Positions 15,882 through 24,126 of a stretch of 29,586 bases of DNA are shown one piece after another. A program made the translations under genes and the position numbers. The notes below the pieces were generated by a model. It did not search any database. It was not told where the DNA came from and saw nothing but the letters and a program-made list of their open reading frames with translations. The stretch is from JADJPL01 sp049315745 (lineage in GTDB: Bacteria > Bacteroidota > Bacteroidia > Chitinophagales > Saprospiraceae). How positions within the stretch are numbered: the stretch's first letter is position 1; every line of letters starts with the position of its first letter. The DNA lies in the NCBI GenBank assembly GCA_049315745.1, contig JBMOJO010000020.1, positions 1-29,586 of the forward strand. The letters are read 5' to 3'.

Positions 15882-16815
15882 ACGCCGCGCTGAGCAAGGG
15901 GTGCCGATAACGCCAGGCGAAGGGGTAGCAGGTCTGTGTTGCCCCAAACTGCCGCCGGATCGCCGCTACTTCGGGAAGCATACTCCCTTCGAAATCAAAA
16001 ACCGAAAGCCCCAATACCTCACGGGCATATCGCACGGCTTCCCAGATCAGCAGGAACCCAGATCCGCTGCGGCGCAGCACCGGGTCGTCGCCGGAGAGGT
16101 GGTAATATGCAGCATGCCGGTCCCAGATCAGATAGGCAGCGGAATGAATACGGCCCTGGGCATCTGTCGCAAAGAAAATCTGCCGTTGGCCTTTTTCTGC
16201 GAGGGCGGCCTCATGGGACATGAACAGGCCCCTGGAATAAGGCGTCGCCAGCCCCTTGCGCTGGAAGGCCCAGGTGCTGACGGGGAAGAAACGCCCAGGG
16301 TCATTATCGGCCAGAACCTTGACGACCCTTTGAGCTTTGAGGATATTTCGCCGCATATTGCGGTTGATCCCCCTGAAAACGGTATCTAAATCGGCAATAT
16401 CCAGCAGAAAGGTATGCTGAAGTTGTTGTGTATAACCTTTTTTGCCCAAGTCGCCAAAGTCCCTGATCGTATAATGAAAATTTTGTTTGAACGCATCCAC
16501 CTTTGGCAGGCCCTCCTCAAGCGCGCAGAGCCGGTCAGTTCCACCAGCCGCAGCCCACGGACCCATATATTTTACAAAATGCGGCATCGTGATATAGCGG
16601 AACCCCCATTTTTTTTTTACGAAAAAGGGCCAAACCGCCTCTACCTCCCCTGACTGCCCTTTGAGCAATACGGCATCCCAATATCCATTTTCACAGACCG
16701 CATCGAGGTACCAATCCTGAAAAAAGACGGGTATTTCCGGGTGAGCGGCACAAAATGCCCGATATTGCGCAATATCGCACGCCCGTGTATTTCTCGGAAA
16801 ATGATCGCCGGCCAT
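15862..16815 (-). CDS. FemAB-like GNAT-family acyltransferase
   Basis: 317 aa, cytoplasmic, resembling the Acetyltransf_6/FemAB-like group common in Bacteroidota. The segment INRNMRRNILKAQR (about residue 150) is typical of this group's acceptor-side helix. YYHLSGDDPVLRRSGSGFLLIWEAV and VFDFEGSMLPEVAAIRRQFGA form the C-terminal acyl-CoA-side half. Members transfer acyl or aminoacyl groups, often in envelope-polymer synthesis, but the substrate here is unknown. Its ATG directly follows the stop of the DUF2141 gene, with no spacer, so the two form one unit. Its 3' end overlaps that of the MBOAT gene by 20 nt. Confidence 0.8.
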   Translation of the reverse strand: MAGDHFPRNTRACDIAQYRAFCAAHPEIPVFFQDWYLDAVCENGYWDAVLLKGQSGEVEAVWPFFVKKKWGFRYITMPHFVKYMGPWAAAGGTDRLCALEEGLPKVDAFKQNFHYTIRDFGDLGKKGYTQQLQHTFLLDIADLDTVFRGINRNMRRNILKAQRVVKVLADNDPGRFFPVSTWAFQRKGLATPYSRGLFMSHEAALAEKGQRQIFFATDAQGRIHSAAYLIWDRHAAYYHLSGDDPVLRRSGSGFLLIWEAVRYAREVLGLSVFDFEGSMLPEVAAIRRQFGATQTCYPFAWRYRHPLLSAAFRIGNR

Positions 16816-17262
16816 TTAGTAGATCATATCTATACGGATAAAAGCCGCCGGCCCTTCGTGCGCAAATGCCGCCTCGTGAAAACGCGGGGCACGGAACAGG
16901 CTGCGCGCATTATTGGAAAAACCGTATCCTTCTTTGGGAATGCCGAGCAGATTGGTATCCACTTTTCTGTTGCCATTGACGTCATGGATGACCGCCACCG
17001 CATAGGTGCCGAAAGGCAGCCCTTCGAAATCCAGGATTATGCGGCCCGTTTTTGCCGGGACTACACGGTGCCGGACACACACCCGGCTATCGTCCGGAAA
17101 ACCCTCGGCACGGTCGAACAGGAGTACCCCGATTTCTCCCGAACGCTCCCGGACACCTTCGATGATCACAGACACCTTGCCCCGCAACGATGGCCCCGGA
17201 GCTCCGGCAGCGAGTACTGCCATCCCTGTAAAAATAAATATCAGGAAACCTTTTTGTATCAT
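16816..17262 (-). CDS. DUF2141 secreted protein
   Basis: 148 aa with a signal peptide (MIQKGFLIFIFTGMAVLAAG) and a single DUF2141 domain. The hallmark VIHDVNGNRKVDTN ... GIPKEGYGFSNNA (about 95-120) is clear and has the spacing of a calcium-binding-like acidic loop. Function in the family is unknown; members are extracytoplasmic beta-sandwich proteins. ATG 17262 is preferred to the TTG at 17286 because it opens exactly at the signal peptide. Immediately followed by the GNAT gene. Confidence 0.9.
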   Translation of the reverse strand: MIQKGFLIFIFTGMAVLAAGAPGPSLRGKVSVIIEGVRERSGEIGVLLFDRAEGFPDDSRVCVRHRVVPAKTGRIILDFEGLPFGTYAVAVIHDVNGNRKVDTNLLGIPKEGYGFSNNARSLFRAPRFHEAAFAHEGPAAFIRIDMIY

Positions 17263-17359
17263 ATACCTGTGACTTTCATATCCCAAAACCTTTCCGATGG
17301 CAATATAGTATTTTGCATATCAAGGGTTATTGTAAAATAGCACATTTAACTGCCCGGGT

Positions 17360-17995
17360 TTATTTGCGCCTCGCAATCGTAAGGCCATCGCGCAGGGGCA
17401 GCATGAGGGCTTCTACCCGTGGATCCGCAGCCAGGACCTCGTTGAAGCCCTGCATTATCCTGGTGTCCTGGTCTGGTACAGGATCCAGCACTTTACCGCC
17501 CCAGAGGACATTATCGGCGAGGATCAGGCCTCCCGGTGCCACCCGCTCGATAATCAGATCGTAATAGACAGCATAATCCTGCTTGCCGGCATCAATAAAG
17601 ACCAGGTCAAAAAACCCCGGCAAGGTGGGGATTACCGCTTGTGCCCGCCCGATGTGCAGTTGCACCACCGCCTCCTTACCCGCGATGCGGATATATTTCC
17701 GGATAATCTGTTCCAGCTCCGGATTGGCCTCTATGGTGTGCAGTACGCCGTCGGAGGCGATACCCTCGGCCAGGCACAATGCCCCATATCCTGTGAACGT
17801 GCCGATTTCGAGGGCTACCCTGGGGCGCAGCAGGCTGCTCAGCAGTCGGAGTAGCCCCCCCTGAAGCCTCCCGCTCATCATTTGTGGGGAGAGTGTCTTC
17901 AGGTTGGTTTCCCGTTCCAGTGCATAAAGTACATCCGGGAGCGGGGAAGAATGGGCTTCACAATATTCGTATAAAGCCTTTTGGGAAAATTGCAT
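17360..17995 (-). CDS. Class I SAM-dependent, cation-dependent O-methyltransferase
   Basis: 211 aa, similar to the catechol/caffeoyl-CoA O-methyltransferase family. Motif I ALEIGTFTGYGALCLA spans about 61-76. The divalent-metal ligands are visible as Asp135 (FIDAGKQDY) and Asp161-Asn162 (LADNVLWGG). Bacterial members methylate catechol-like hydroxyls in the cytoplasm; the natural substrate is unassigned. It lies 97 nt upstream of the DUF2141 gene on the same strand and 198 nt after the TauE gene, a gap containing a short repeat. Confidence 0.93.
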   Translation of the reverse strand: MQFSQKALYEYCEAHSSPLPDVLYALERETNLKTLSPQMMSGRLQGGLLRLLSSLLRPRVALEIGTFTGYGALCLAEGIASDGVLHTIEANPELEQIIRKYIRIAGKEAVVQLHIGRAQAVIPTLPGFFDLVFIDAGKQDYAVYYDLIIERVAPGGLILADNVLWGGKVLDPVPDQDTRIMQGFNEVLAADPRVEALMLPLRDGLTIARRK

Positions 17996-18059
17996 CGCAA
18001 TTGGTTTTATCGGACTTGTTGCTTTAGGTTTTCGCGGGGGGAGAATACCCTATTGTCCG

Positions 18060-18095
18060 CGCGAAGGCTCGTTGAGGGTGCAAGCCCTGCTAAGT
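18060..18095 (+). repeat. Short direct repeat, copy 1 (left of tauE-mce)
   Basis: Begins cgcgaaggct, followed by ttgaggg, gca, gccc and ta, and matches 19500-19534 in the same orientation apart from a few substitutions and one indel. It contains a small stem (aggg/ccct) near its middle. It lies in the gap between the O-methyltransferase start and the TauE stop. Confidence 0.55.
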
Positions 18096-18193
18096 TCCCC
18101 CCAAAAAAATACTATTTACGGCCTCATGAGCATCCCGCCGCAACAGGTCTATCCGCTGAAAACCTGCCAAATAGCCTTGCAGGCCATACCTCT

Positions 18194-18985
18194 TCAATCC
18201 AGCCATTCAGCTACTGATCCCGGCAAGTCGAATAATTGCACGATTGACAGGATGACTACAGCGACCAGCACCCGGTGCGCCAAAACGTTGGCCCTGGGGT
18301 GCCGGGAAGAAAAGTGGGCGGTAAAATAGCCCCCAAGCGCCTGGCCGACCGCTATGCTGAGCCCGGCGGGCCAGTTGATCAGCCCGTTGTATTGAAAAAC
18401 GAGTACCGCCAGCAGGGTATAAAGCGCCGAGACCGTAATTTTAACGACATTACTTTCGGCCAGGCTATACCGCGCAGCGAGCACCATGACCGCCAGGAAG
18501 AAAATCCCCATCCCCATCTGGATGAACCCCCCGTAAAACCCAAGGGCGAGAAACAACGGCACCGACGCCCAGAGCGGGAACCGTTGGCCGGGATCGCTCT
18601 CCCGAAGCCAGCGTTCCGGCCTGATCAATATCACAAAGAGCATGAGCACCATCAGAAAACGGAATACCCAGAGAAACTGTTCATTGCTGACCTGCATGGC
18701 TATATAGATCCCTGCTACAGAGCCGATCAGCGTCAGGGCGATGACCGTCCAGCTGCGCCGAAGTCTGAGCATACCATTCCCATAGTAAGCGCCCATACCT
18801 GCAAAGCTGTGTGCAAGAACACCGATTCGGTTAGTGGCATTCGCAACATTGCCCGGAAGCCCGAGCAGTTCCGTCAGGATCGTAATGGTGATTACCGAGC
18901 CGTTTCCCGCGAGGGTGTTGATCGCACCCGCGAGCAAACCGCCCCCGGCAGCAAGCAAAACATGGTACCATTCCATTTCCGCCAT
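18194..18985 (-). CDS. TauE/SafE-family permease
   Basis: 263-aa membrane protein, about seven to eight helices, of the sulfite exporter TauE/SafE family. The first repeat has GGGLLAGAINTLAGNGSVIT and LPGNVANATNRIG; the second has GFYGGFIQMGMGIFFL and VVKITVSALYTLLAV, the paired repeats expected of the family. Members export sulfite, sulfoacetate or other organic anions; the substrate is not readable here. The start is one base from the mce stop, so it is co-transcribed with mce, although no shared pathway is obvious. Confidence 0.9.
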   Translation of the reverse strand: MAEMEWYHVLLAAGGGLLAGAINTLAGNGSVITITILTELLGLPGNVANATNRIGVLAHSFAGMGAYYGNGMLRLRRSWTVIALTLIGSVAGIYIAMQVSNEQFLWVFRFLMVLMLFVILIRPERWLRESDPGQRFPLWASVPLFLALGFYGGFIQMGMGIFFLAVMVLAARYSLAESNVVKITVSALYTLLAVLVFQYNGLINWPAGLSIAVGQALGGYFTAHFSSRHPRANVLAHRVLVAVVILSIVQLFDLPGSVAEWLD

Positions 18986-18986
18986 A

Positions 18987-19391
18987 TCAACGTATTGTCT
19001 GGCAAAGCTCGATCAATATCCCGTTTGTAGTTTTGGGGTGCAGGAAGCAAACCAGCTTGTTGTCGGCACCATGTTTGGGGGATTCATTGAGCAACTGAAA
19101 CCCGGCCTCCTTCAGGCGCTGCATTTCAAACAGGATATCGTCCACCTCAAAAGCGGCGTGGTGCAGGCCTTCTCCCCGCTTCTCGATGTATTTGGATACC
19201 GCACTCTCCGGCGAAGTCGCTTCCAGGAATTCCACTTTAGCCTCCCCAAGCTGGAAAAAGGCAGTTTTGACATACTCGGTAGCAACTTCCTCCTCTTTGT
19301 AGGACTCGATGCCAAATAATTGCCCATACATTTCTTTTACTGCCGCAAGGTCTTTAACGGCAATACCCAGATGCTCCAGTCTTAAAAACAT
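18987..19391 (-). CDS. mce: Methylmalonyl-CoA epimerase
   Basis: 134-aa enzyme of the glyoxalase/VOC fold that interconverts (R)- and (S)-methylmalonyl-CoA, linking propionyl-CoA metabolism to succinyl-CoA. Metal ligands are visible: His7 (LEHLGIAV), His77/78 (GLHHAAFEV) and Glu128 (GILIELCQ). HHAAFEVDDI and HGADNKLVCFLHPKTTNGIL are typical of the family. No mutase or carboxylase gene is in the window. It is first in a two-gene unit with the TauE permease. Confidence 0.94.
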   Translation of the reverse strand: MFLRLEHLGIAVKDLAAVKEMYGQLFGIESYKEEEVATEYVKTAFFQLGEAKVEFLEATSPESAVSKYIEKRGEGLHHAAFEVDDILFEMQRLKEAGFQLLNESPKHGADNKLVCFLHPKTTNGILIELCQTIR

Positions 19392-19499
19392 AAGCGATGT
19401 TTGAACGCAATTTCTGAAATTTATGCCAATTTGCGCCGGAAATTACAGACTTGTTGTGATAGATTATCGTGCCGGGAAAAATGCGCTGCTTTTTATACA

Positions 19500-19534
19500 C
19501 GCGAAGGCTTTTTGAGGGCGCATAGCCCGGTAGT
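19500..19534 (+). repeat. Short direct repeat, copy 2 (right of tauE-mce)
   Basis: Starts cgcgaaggct and continues ttgagggcgcatagccc, matching copy 1 at 18060-18095. Its inner gggc/gccc stem is conserved in position with that of copy 1 although the bases differ slightly. Confidence 0.55.
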
Positions 19535-19717
19535 AATTGTGTAAAAGGCCTTTGCAGAATTTCCTGTGCTTCTGATCACCCCACTCCGGCTACTTTCCGG
19601 CAATGAACAAGTGCACTTGTTCGTTGTAGGCATAATAAGGGCTCAGACTTGCGGTACGCCCCGTGAAGCAGACGACGGACCGGTCTGCCTATGCAACCCC
19701 AAAAGACGATTTGGGTT

Positions 19718-19725
19718 TAAATTTG
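19718..19725 (+). promoter_or_regulatory. Candidate -7 promoter element of the LamG gene
   Basis: TAAATTTG, a full match to TAnnTTTG, lies 79 nt before the LamG start. An imperfect inverted repeat (aacccc.aaa / tttgggtt, 19695-19717) abuts it, as an operator might. No convincing -33 element was seen. Confidence 0.35.
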
Positions 19726-19804
19726 ATTTGGTGACGAAACCTGCAGAAGGGGTTTTTCGGGAAACAAGCAGACAAGAAGGCCCCCGGGCAAAAACACAGT
19801 ACAG

Positions 19805-21034
19805 ATGAGACAGCTACTATCATTATTTCTGGCAATCTCCCTGGGCCAGACCCTGACCGGGCAGACTGCTGTAAGCATGACGGCTTACTATCATTTTGAC
19901 CAAACCATCAATGATATTACCGGCAATACGGCGAATGCCGGTATTGCGCAAAGTCCGCCACAGTATGGCTGCGGGGTCAACAACGAGGCCCTGAATTTTT
20001 CTTTGCCCACCAGTTTCCTGCGCATCGCCGGGCCGGCCCGGGAAGAATTCGACACGGAGAATTTTTCCCTGGCGTTTTACTTTCGCGCCACCAGCAACGA
20101 AGGCATACAGTACTTGTTCAGTAAGCGCAGAAAGGACTGCCTTGCCGACAACTCGATTTATATCCGGTATCGTCCTTCTACCCGAAACATCAACGTAGTG
20201 CTTACCGAGAGCGCCGACAGGTTGGTCAACATCGTCCATGAGCTGCCCCTGGGTACCTGCTGGTACCATATTGCCATCGTGCGCGACGCCGGGAACGTGA
20301 AACTTTACGTCAACGGTCAGTTGGCCAGGGAGCAGACCACCTTTGGCCGTATTGACCTGCGCAACGACGGCGATATCCTGCTCGGGGCGAGCCAGTGCTA
20401 CGGGCCTAACGAAACCTTTTTCAAAGGTGCGATTGACGAGCTCCGGATTTACAGCCGGGCCCTGAACAGGTTTGACGTCCAGGGCCTCCTGCGTGTGCCC
20501 CCCGACAAGATCACCGTGCCCGACACCATTGTGTTTCTCAACAAGCCCGTCAATCTCGCCATTTCACAGACCTGTGGCACTTCGTTTCGCTGGACACCGG
20601 CTACAAACCTCACGAATCCGGCCATTTCCAATCCAACCTTTGACGCGGCAAGAGCGGGCAACTTCGTTTATGCCATACAAATTGGCGACCCCGTATCGGC
20701 ATGTGTGGCCACCGATTCGATCCGCATCACCGTCATTGACCCCAACTCCCTGGACTGCGGCGCCATATTCCTTCCAAAGGCATTTACCCCTAACCAGGAC
20801 GGCCTTAACGACACCTACGGTATCAGTAACCCCTACGCATTGCAAAAACTGATCCGTTTTGAAATCTTTGACCGCTGGGGGAGCAGGGTTTTTTCTGCTG
20901 CAGATCCCTTTGAGCAGTGGGACGGTTCGTTCTTAGGAAAAACCCTTGACCCCGGGGTGATGGTGTATAAAGTTGAATTTGAATGCAACGGGGACCGAAA
21001 ACTGGTCACGGGCAGCTTCGTGATCATGAAGTAG
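19805..21034 (+). CDS. LamG-domain protein with T9SS type B (CHU_C-like) sorting domain
   Basis: 409 aa, predicted exported and then secreted through the type IX system. It has a signal peptide at 1-20 (LLSLFLAISLGQTLTGQT), a LamG/concanavalin-like domain at about 25-220 (FDTENFSLAFYFRATSNEG, WYHIAIVRDAGNVKLYVNGQ, GAIDELRIYSRALNRFDVQG), a short Ig-like stretch, and a C-terminal domain at 316-409 of the gliding-motility-associated CHU_C type (FLPKAFTPNQDGLNDTYGI, FEIFDRWGSRVF, VYKVEF). LamG domains bind carbohydrate or protein ligands, so an adhesin or surface binding role is plausible. It is convergent with sprE/porW, itself a T9SS component gene. Confidence 0.92.
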   Translation: MRQLLSLFLAISLGQTLTGQTAVSMTAYYHFDQTINDITGNTANAGIAQSPPQYGCGVNNEALNFSLPTSFLRIAGPAREEFDTENFSLAFYFRATSNEGIQYLFSKRRKDCLADNSIYIRYRPSTRNINVVLTESADRLVNIVHELPLGTCWYHIAIVRDAGNVKLYVNGQLAREQTTFGRIDLRNDGDILLGASQCYGPNETFFKGAIDELRIYSRALNRFDVQGLLRVPPDKITVPDTIVFLNKPVNLAISQTCGTSFRWTPATNLTNPAISNPTFDAARAGNFVYAIQIGDPVSACVATDSIRITVIDPNSLDCGAIFLPKAFTPNQDGLNDTYGISNPYALQKLIRFEIFDRWGSRVFSAADPFEQWDGSFLGKTLDPGVMVYKVEFECNGDRKLVTGSFVIMK

Positions 21035-21083
21035 GGTGGTAGCGGAGCTTCGTGCGAACAAAATTATCCTGTTGCGGCAAGCC

Positions 21084-24000
21084 CTAATAATTCGCCTTAA
21101 AAAAGCGGAGGTACTCCGATACAGACTGTAAACGGATCAGCTCCCGGTAATTGTCCAGGCTGATGGCCATTACCTCAACGCTGGCGCCGGGCACCAGTTC
21201 CGACAGGTTGCTCACTGCCGTTTCGTAATATTTCATGGCATCCCCGCCATTATTGAACCTTCTGATGATAATTACCGGCGTACGGGTATCTTCATCCTGG
21301 CCGATAAACATATTCGTCAGGCTCAGTTTTTCGAGCCTGTAATACTTCCGGTTGAAATCAGAGACGGCATTCTTTGCGTCGTTGATATTCATTTGTGCAT
21401 CGCCTGCGATGATGATGTAGTGAATTTGTTCTTCTTCCCCCCGGACAAAGGCGGCATCGCCGGCCTCGACCGATGATTTCTGTCCCCCTGGGAGGTTTGC
21501 GGTGGTATTACCGAGAATCCTGAGAATTTCCCTGGCCTGTTTTTCTTCCTCGGTATCGGGGAACCTTGCGGCCACATCGGATAATGCGGCCATATATGCT
21601 TCCTTGCCCTTCATCTTACCGGTGCAGAAAGCCGAAAGCATGGCAAAACGTGCCCTGAGGGGATTATCTATACCATATTTAGGCCGGGAATCTTCGCACA
21701 TTTTCATGACCTCTTCATACCTGCCCTGTTGGAAAGCCAAATACGCTTCATCGTAGAACTGATTGATTTCCAGAACACGGTCAACCATTGTTTTGACGTA
21801 TGCCGGGTTGGTGATCATCAGGGCATACTTGGAGCTGGGGTACTTATCTTTCATTAATTCGGCATAGTAGTTGGCCTTTGCCAGGTCGCCGGAATCCTTA
21901 TAGGCCAGGTAAAGGTAGTACCAGGCGTCCAGGACGTAATTGTTGCCGGGGATTCGCTCCAGCATTTTTTCCAGTATTTCGATGCTCTTGGGATTATTTT
22001 GGAGCCGTTCCTGATAGAGCGCCCCCAGTTTGAACATTGCCTCTGCAAGTTTGTACTCCATCACTTTTTTATCCCCCTCGGTCTTGGGCACATTGCCCAG
22101 GATATTATCAATTTCTTCCGGGGTGAGGAGGAGGTCGCCTTTTGCATCTTTTGCCGTTTCGGCGACCGTAGCGCTATTTTCGTCGTTATCTGCGGAGGAA
22201 GATTTTTTATTTATGCGGCGCCAGTCGTCCTCCAGTTTGCGGTTGGAGCCCCATTTGACGAAGAAGTCCCTTTCCCCGCGCTTGAGGTTGCGTTCATTAT
22301 AGGCAAAAAAGCTGGAGGCCTGGTCAGGCTGATTGAGCGTTGGCACACCGATATCTCTTCGTTGGGCGGTGGCGAGGGGCGCGGCAGGTGCGTCCCGGGC
22401 GGCAAGCTCCGCGAGGCGCCGTTCATCTTCTGCCTTTTTGATCGTGCTCGCCAGCTTTCGCTTTTCTTCATCGCTCATATAGCTGATTTTCAGCAAAGTG
22501 TCCATTTGCTGAATTTTGAGGATATACTCGGCGATATCTTTGAGGTTATCGATCTGCTTTTGGATATCCGGAACGCGCGGGTCCTGGGGGGAAATGACCG
22601 CGAGGGTGCTGTCGAGATAAAGTTTTCCTTCCAGATATTCCTCAGACGCGACGTAGAGCTGGGAAATCGCAAAATACGATTCCGCTTTTTGGGAGGGGTT
22701 AGCATTGCTATTGGCGAGGGAAAGGCGTAGGTTTTCGATTGCGGCAGCCCGGTCCTGGCTTTGCAGGGCAAGGCTGGAAAGGGTAAAATAGATTTGGTCT
22801 TTAAATCCCGCATTTTTTTCGTCGGCCAATAGTTTTTCGAGCGCCAGGCGGGTATCCCCCATCGAAGTTGATCCGGCCTTAAAGTTGTTGAGGGTCATAT
22901 TCAGGCGGGCGCGGAATTCCATATCATAGGAAGAAGCCAGGCCGATTGCCCGCCCATAAGCCTTTCCCGCCTGTTCCCAGCGGCCTGCGGCCTCATGGAG
23001 CTGGGCGAGGATAAACGCGTAGCGTCCCCGTTCGAGGCGTGGGGCATCGGAGGCAATCGCCTGCTCGAGCGGCATCACTGCTTCGTCCGGTTCTTCCTTT
23101 TTCAGGTAAAGGTAGGCTAATGCCGGCCAGGCCTGTTCTTTTACGAAGGGCAGGGTCTTAGGGTTTTGGACCAACTGTCGGATAAGGCGGAGCGCAGATT
23201 CCGTATTTTCCCTTTCGATCAGGGTGCGGGCAAGCCAGAGGATGCCTTCCTGATAAGCGGGGCGGTGTTTCATGAAATAATTATCCGGTTGTTGCTTCTT
23301 GGCCTCTGCCTTTTGTCTGGCCTCCTCTTCTTTCGCTTTTTTCTTTGCCGCCTCCGCCAGTTTTTTGGGGTCTTGTTCAACAGGCGGTGGCTCCGTACCG
23401 GGTTTGGGTTTCGCGTAGGGGGAGGGTTTAGTTACCGTTGTGCCCTGTTTTCTGGCCCGCTGGACGGCCTTATTGTATTGTTTTCGCTGTCTGGCCTTTT
23501 CTTTAGCGGCTTTTTCCCTGGCCTTTTGTTTTTCTTTTGTAGCTTTTTCCCGCTCCTTTTGCTGTTGTTTGCGGGCTTTAGCTTTAGCCGCTGCGGCCTG
23601 TGCCCTTTCCCTGGCGGCGTTTTGGGGCACTGCGCTGATCCTTGATTTTCGGCTTGCCGGCCGTTCCGGGTCAAATTCTCCGGCCATAAAGCGCAGGGTT
23701 TCCTCTGCCGATTCAAAATCCTGTTTCAGAAACTGGGCTTTGCCCACCATCAGGTAGCAGTCGTCCGTCCATTGGCTGCGCGGGTGCAATGCTACAACCC
23801 GCGTAACCTTTTCGATGGCCAGGTCCATCTTCGGCCCGATCGTCTTGGGGTCTTTGATCGCCATGTAAGGATAAACCACCAGGTTTTGCTGGTAGTTGTC
23901 CTGATGTTGAAGCTGTAGTTCAAGCAGCGTTGTGTTAAAGATTTCACGGGCATTGAAATACCCGTTATATTTAGCCGTGGTATTGTGGTACAACTTTCCA

Positions 24001-24101
24001 ATACCCGAGAGGTCGTTCTTACTCTTTTGTGTTACGCAGGCACTGAGCAAGACGAGCACAGTGGACAAACAACCGGTAAAATAAAGGATCGAGCGTTTCA
24101 A
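21084..24101 (-). CDS. sprE: SprE/PorW-like TPR lipoprotein, type IX secretion/gliding
   Basis: 1005 aa. Lipoprotein signal with the lipobox LLSAC (Cys22), so probably an outer-membrane lipoprotein facing the periplasm. The block KLYHNTTAKYNGYFNAREIF (about 36-55) and the following YPYMAIKDPKTIGPKMDLAI are characteristic of SprE/PorW, needed for T9SS secretion and gliding (known from Flavobacterium johnsoniae and Porphyromonas gingivalis). Residues about 155-275 are an unusual Lys/Arg/Ala/Glu/Gln-rich, probably coiled-coil stretch with a Pro-rich break. After it come TPR-like helices (about 280-520 and 680-870), then a conserved C-terminal part (DAQMNINDAKNAVSDFNRKY). There is no internal stop or frameshift. 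The upstream gap contains the nested repeat cluster. Confidence 0.9.
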   Translation of the reverse strand: MKRSILYFTGCLSTVLVLLSACVTQKSKNDLSGIGKLYHNTTAKYNGYFNAREIFNTTLLELQLQHQDNYQQNLVVYPYMAIKDPKTIGPKMDLAIEKVTRVVALHPRSQWTDDCYLMVGKAQFLKQDFESAEETLRFMAGEFDPERPASRKSRISAVPQNAARERAQAAAAKAKARKQQQKEREKATKEKQKAREKAAKEKARQRKQYNKAVQRARKQGTTVTKPSPYAKPKPGTEPPPVEQDPKKLAEAAKKKAKEEEARQKAEAKKQQPDNYFMKHRPAYQEGILWLARTLIERENTESALRLIRQLVQNPKTLPFVKEQAWPALAYLYLKKEEPDEAVMPLEQAIASDAPRLERGRYAFILAQLHEAAGRWEQAGKAYGRAIGLASSYDMEFRARLNMTLNNFKAGSTSMGDTRLALEKLLADEKNAGFKDQIYFTLSSLALQSQDRAAAIENLRLSLANSNANPSQKAESYFAISQLYVASEEYLEGKLYLDSTLAVISPQDPRVPDIQKQIDNLKDIAEYILKIQQMDTLLKISYMSDEEKRKLASTIKKAEDERRLAELAARDAPAAPLATAQRRDIGVPTLNQPDQASSFFAYNERNLKRGERDFFVKWGSNRKLEDDWRRINKKSSSADNDENSATVAETAKDAKGDLLLTPEEIDNILGNVPKTEGDKKVMEYKLAEAMFKLGALYQERLQNNPKSIEILEKMLERIPGNNYVLDAWYYLYLAYKDSGDLAKANYYAELMKDKYPSSKYALMITNPAYVKTMVDRVLEINQFYDEAYLAFQQGRYEEVMKMCEDSRPKYGIDNPLRARFAMLSAFCTGKMKGKEAYMAALSDVAARFPDTEEEKQAREILRILGNTTANLPGGQKSSVEAGDAAFVRGEEEQIHYIIIAGDAQMNINDAKNAVSDFNRKYYRLEKLSLTNMFIGQDEDTRTPVIIIRRFNNGGDAMKYYETAVSNLSELVPGASVEVMAISLDNYRELIRLQSVSEYLRFFKANY

Positions 24102-24126
24102 AATTCAGAAGTTTTGACGTACAAAA

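Larger units (their letters stand above)
19392..19804. other. Intergenic region between mce and the LamG gene
   Basis: A 413-nt divergent gap. It holds the second short direct repeat (19500-19534), an inverted repeat (19695-19703 with 19710-19717) and a TAAATTTG box. An 80-codon open frame at 19566-19808 has no protein-like features and overlaps the LamG start; I do not regard it as a gene. Confidence 0.6.

Noticed and set aside
18275..19030. 251-codon plus-strand open frame opposite tauE
   Set aside because: Highly charged low-complexity product, antisense to a clear membrane protein gene.
19566..19808. 80-codon open frame before the LamG gene
   Set aside because: No signal, domain or ribosome site; it runs across the promoter box and overlaps the LamG start.
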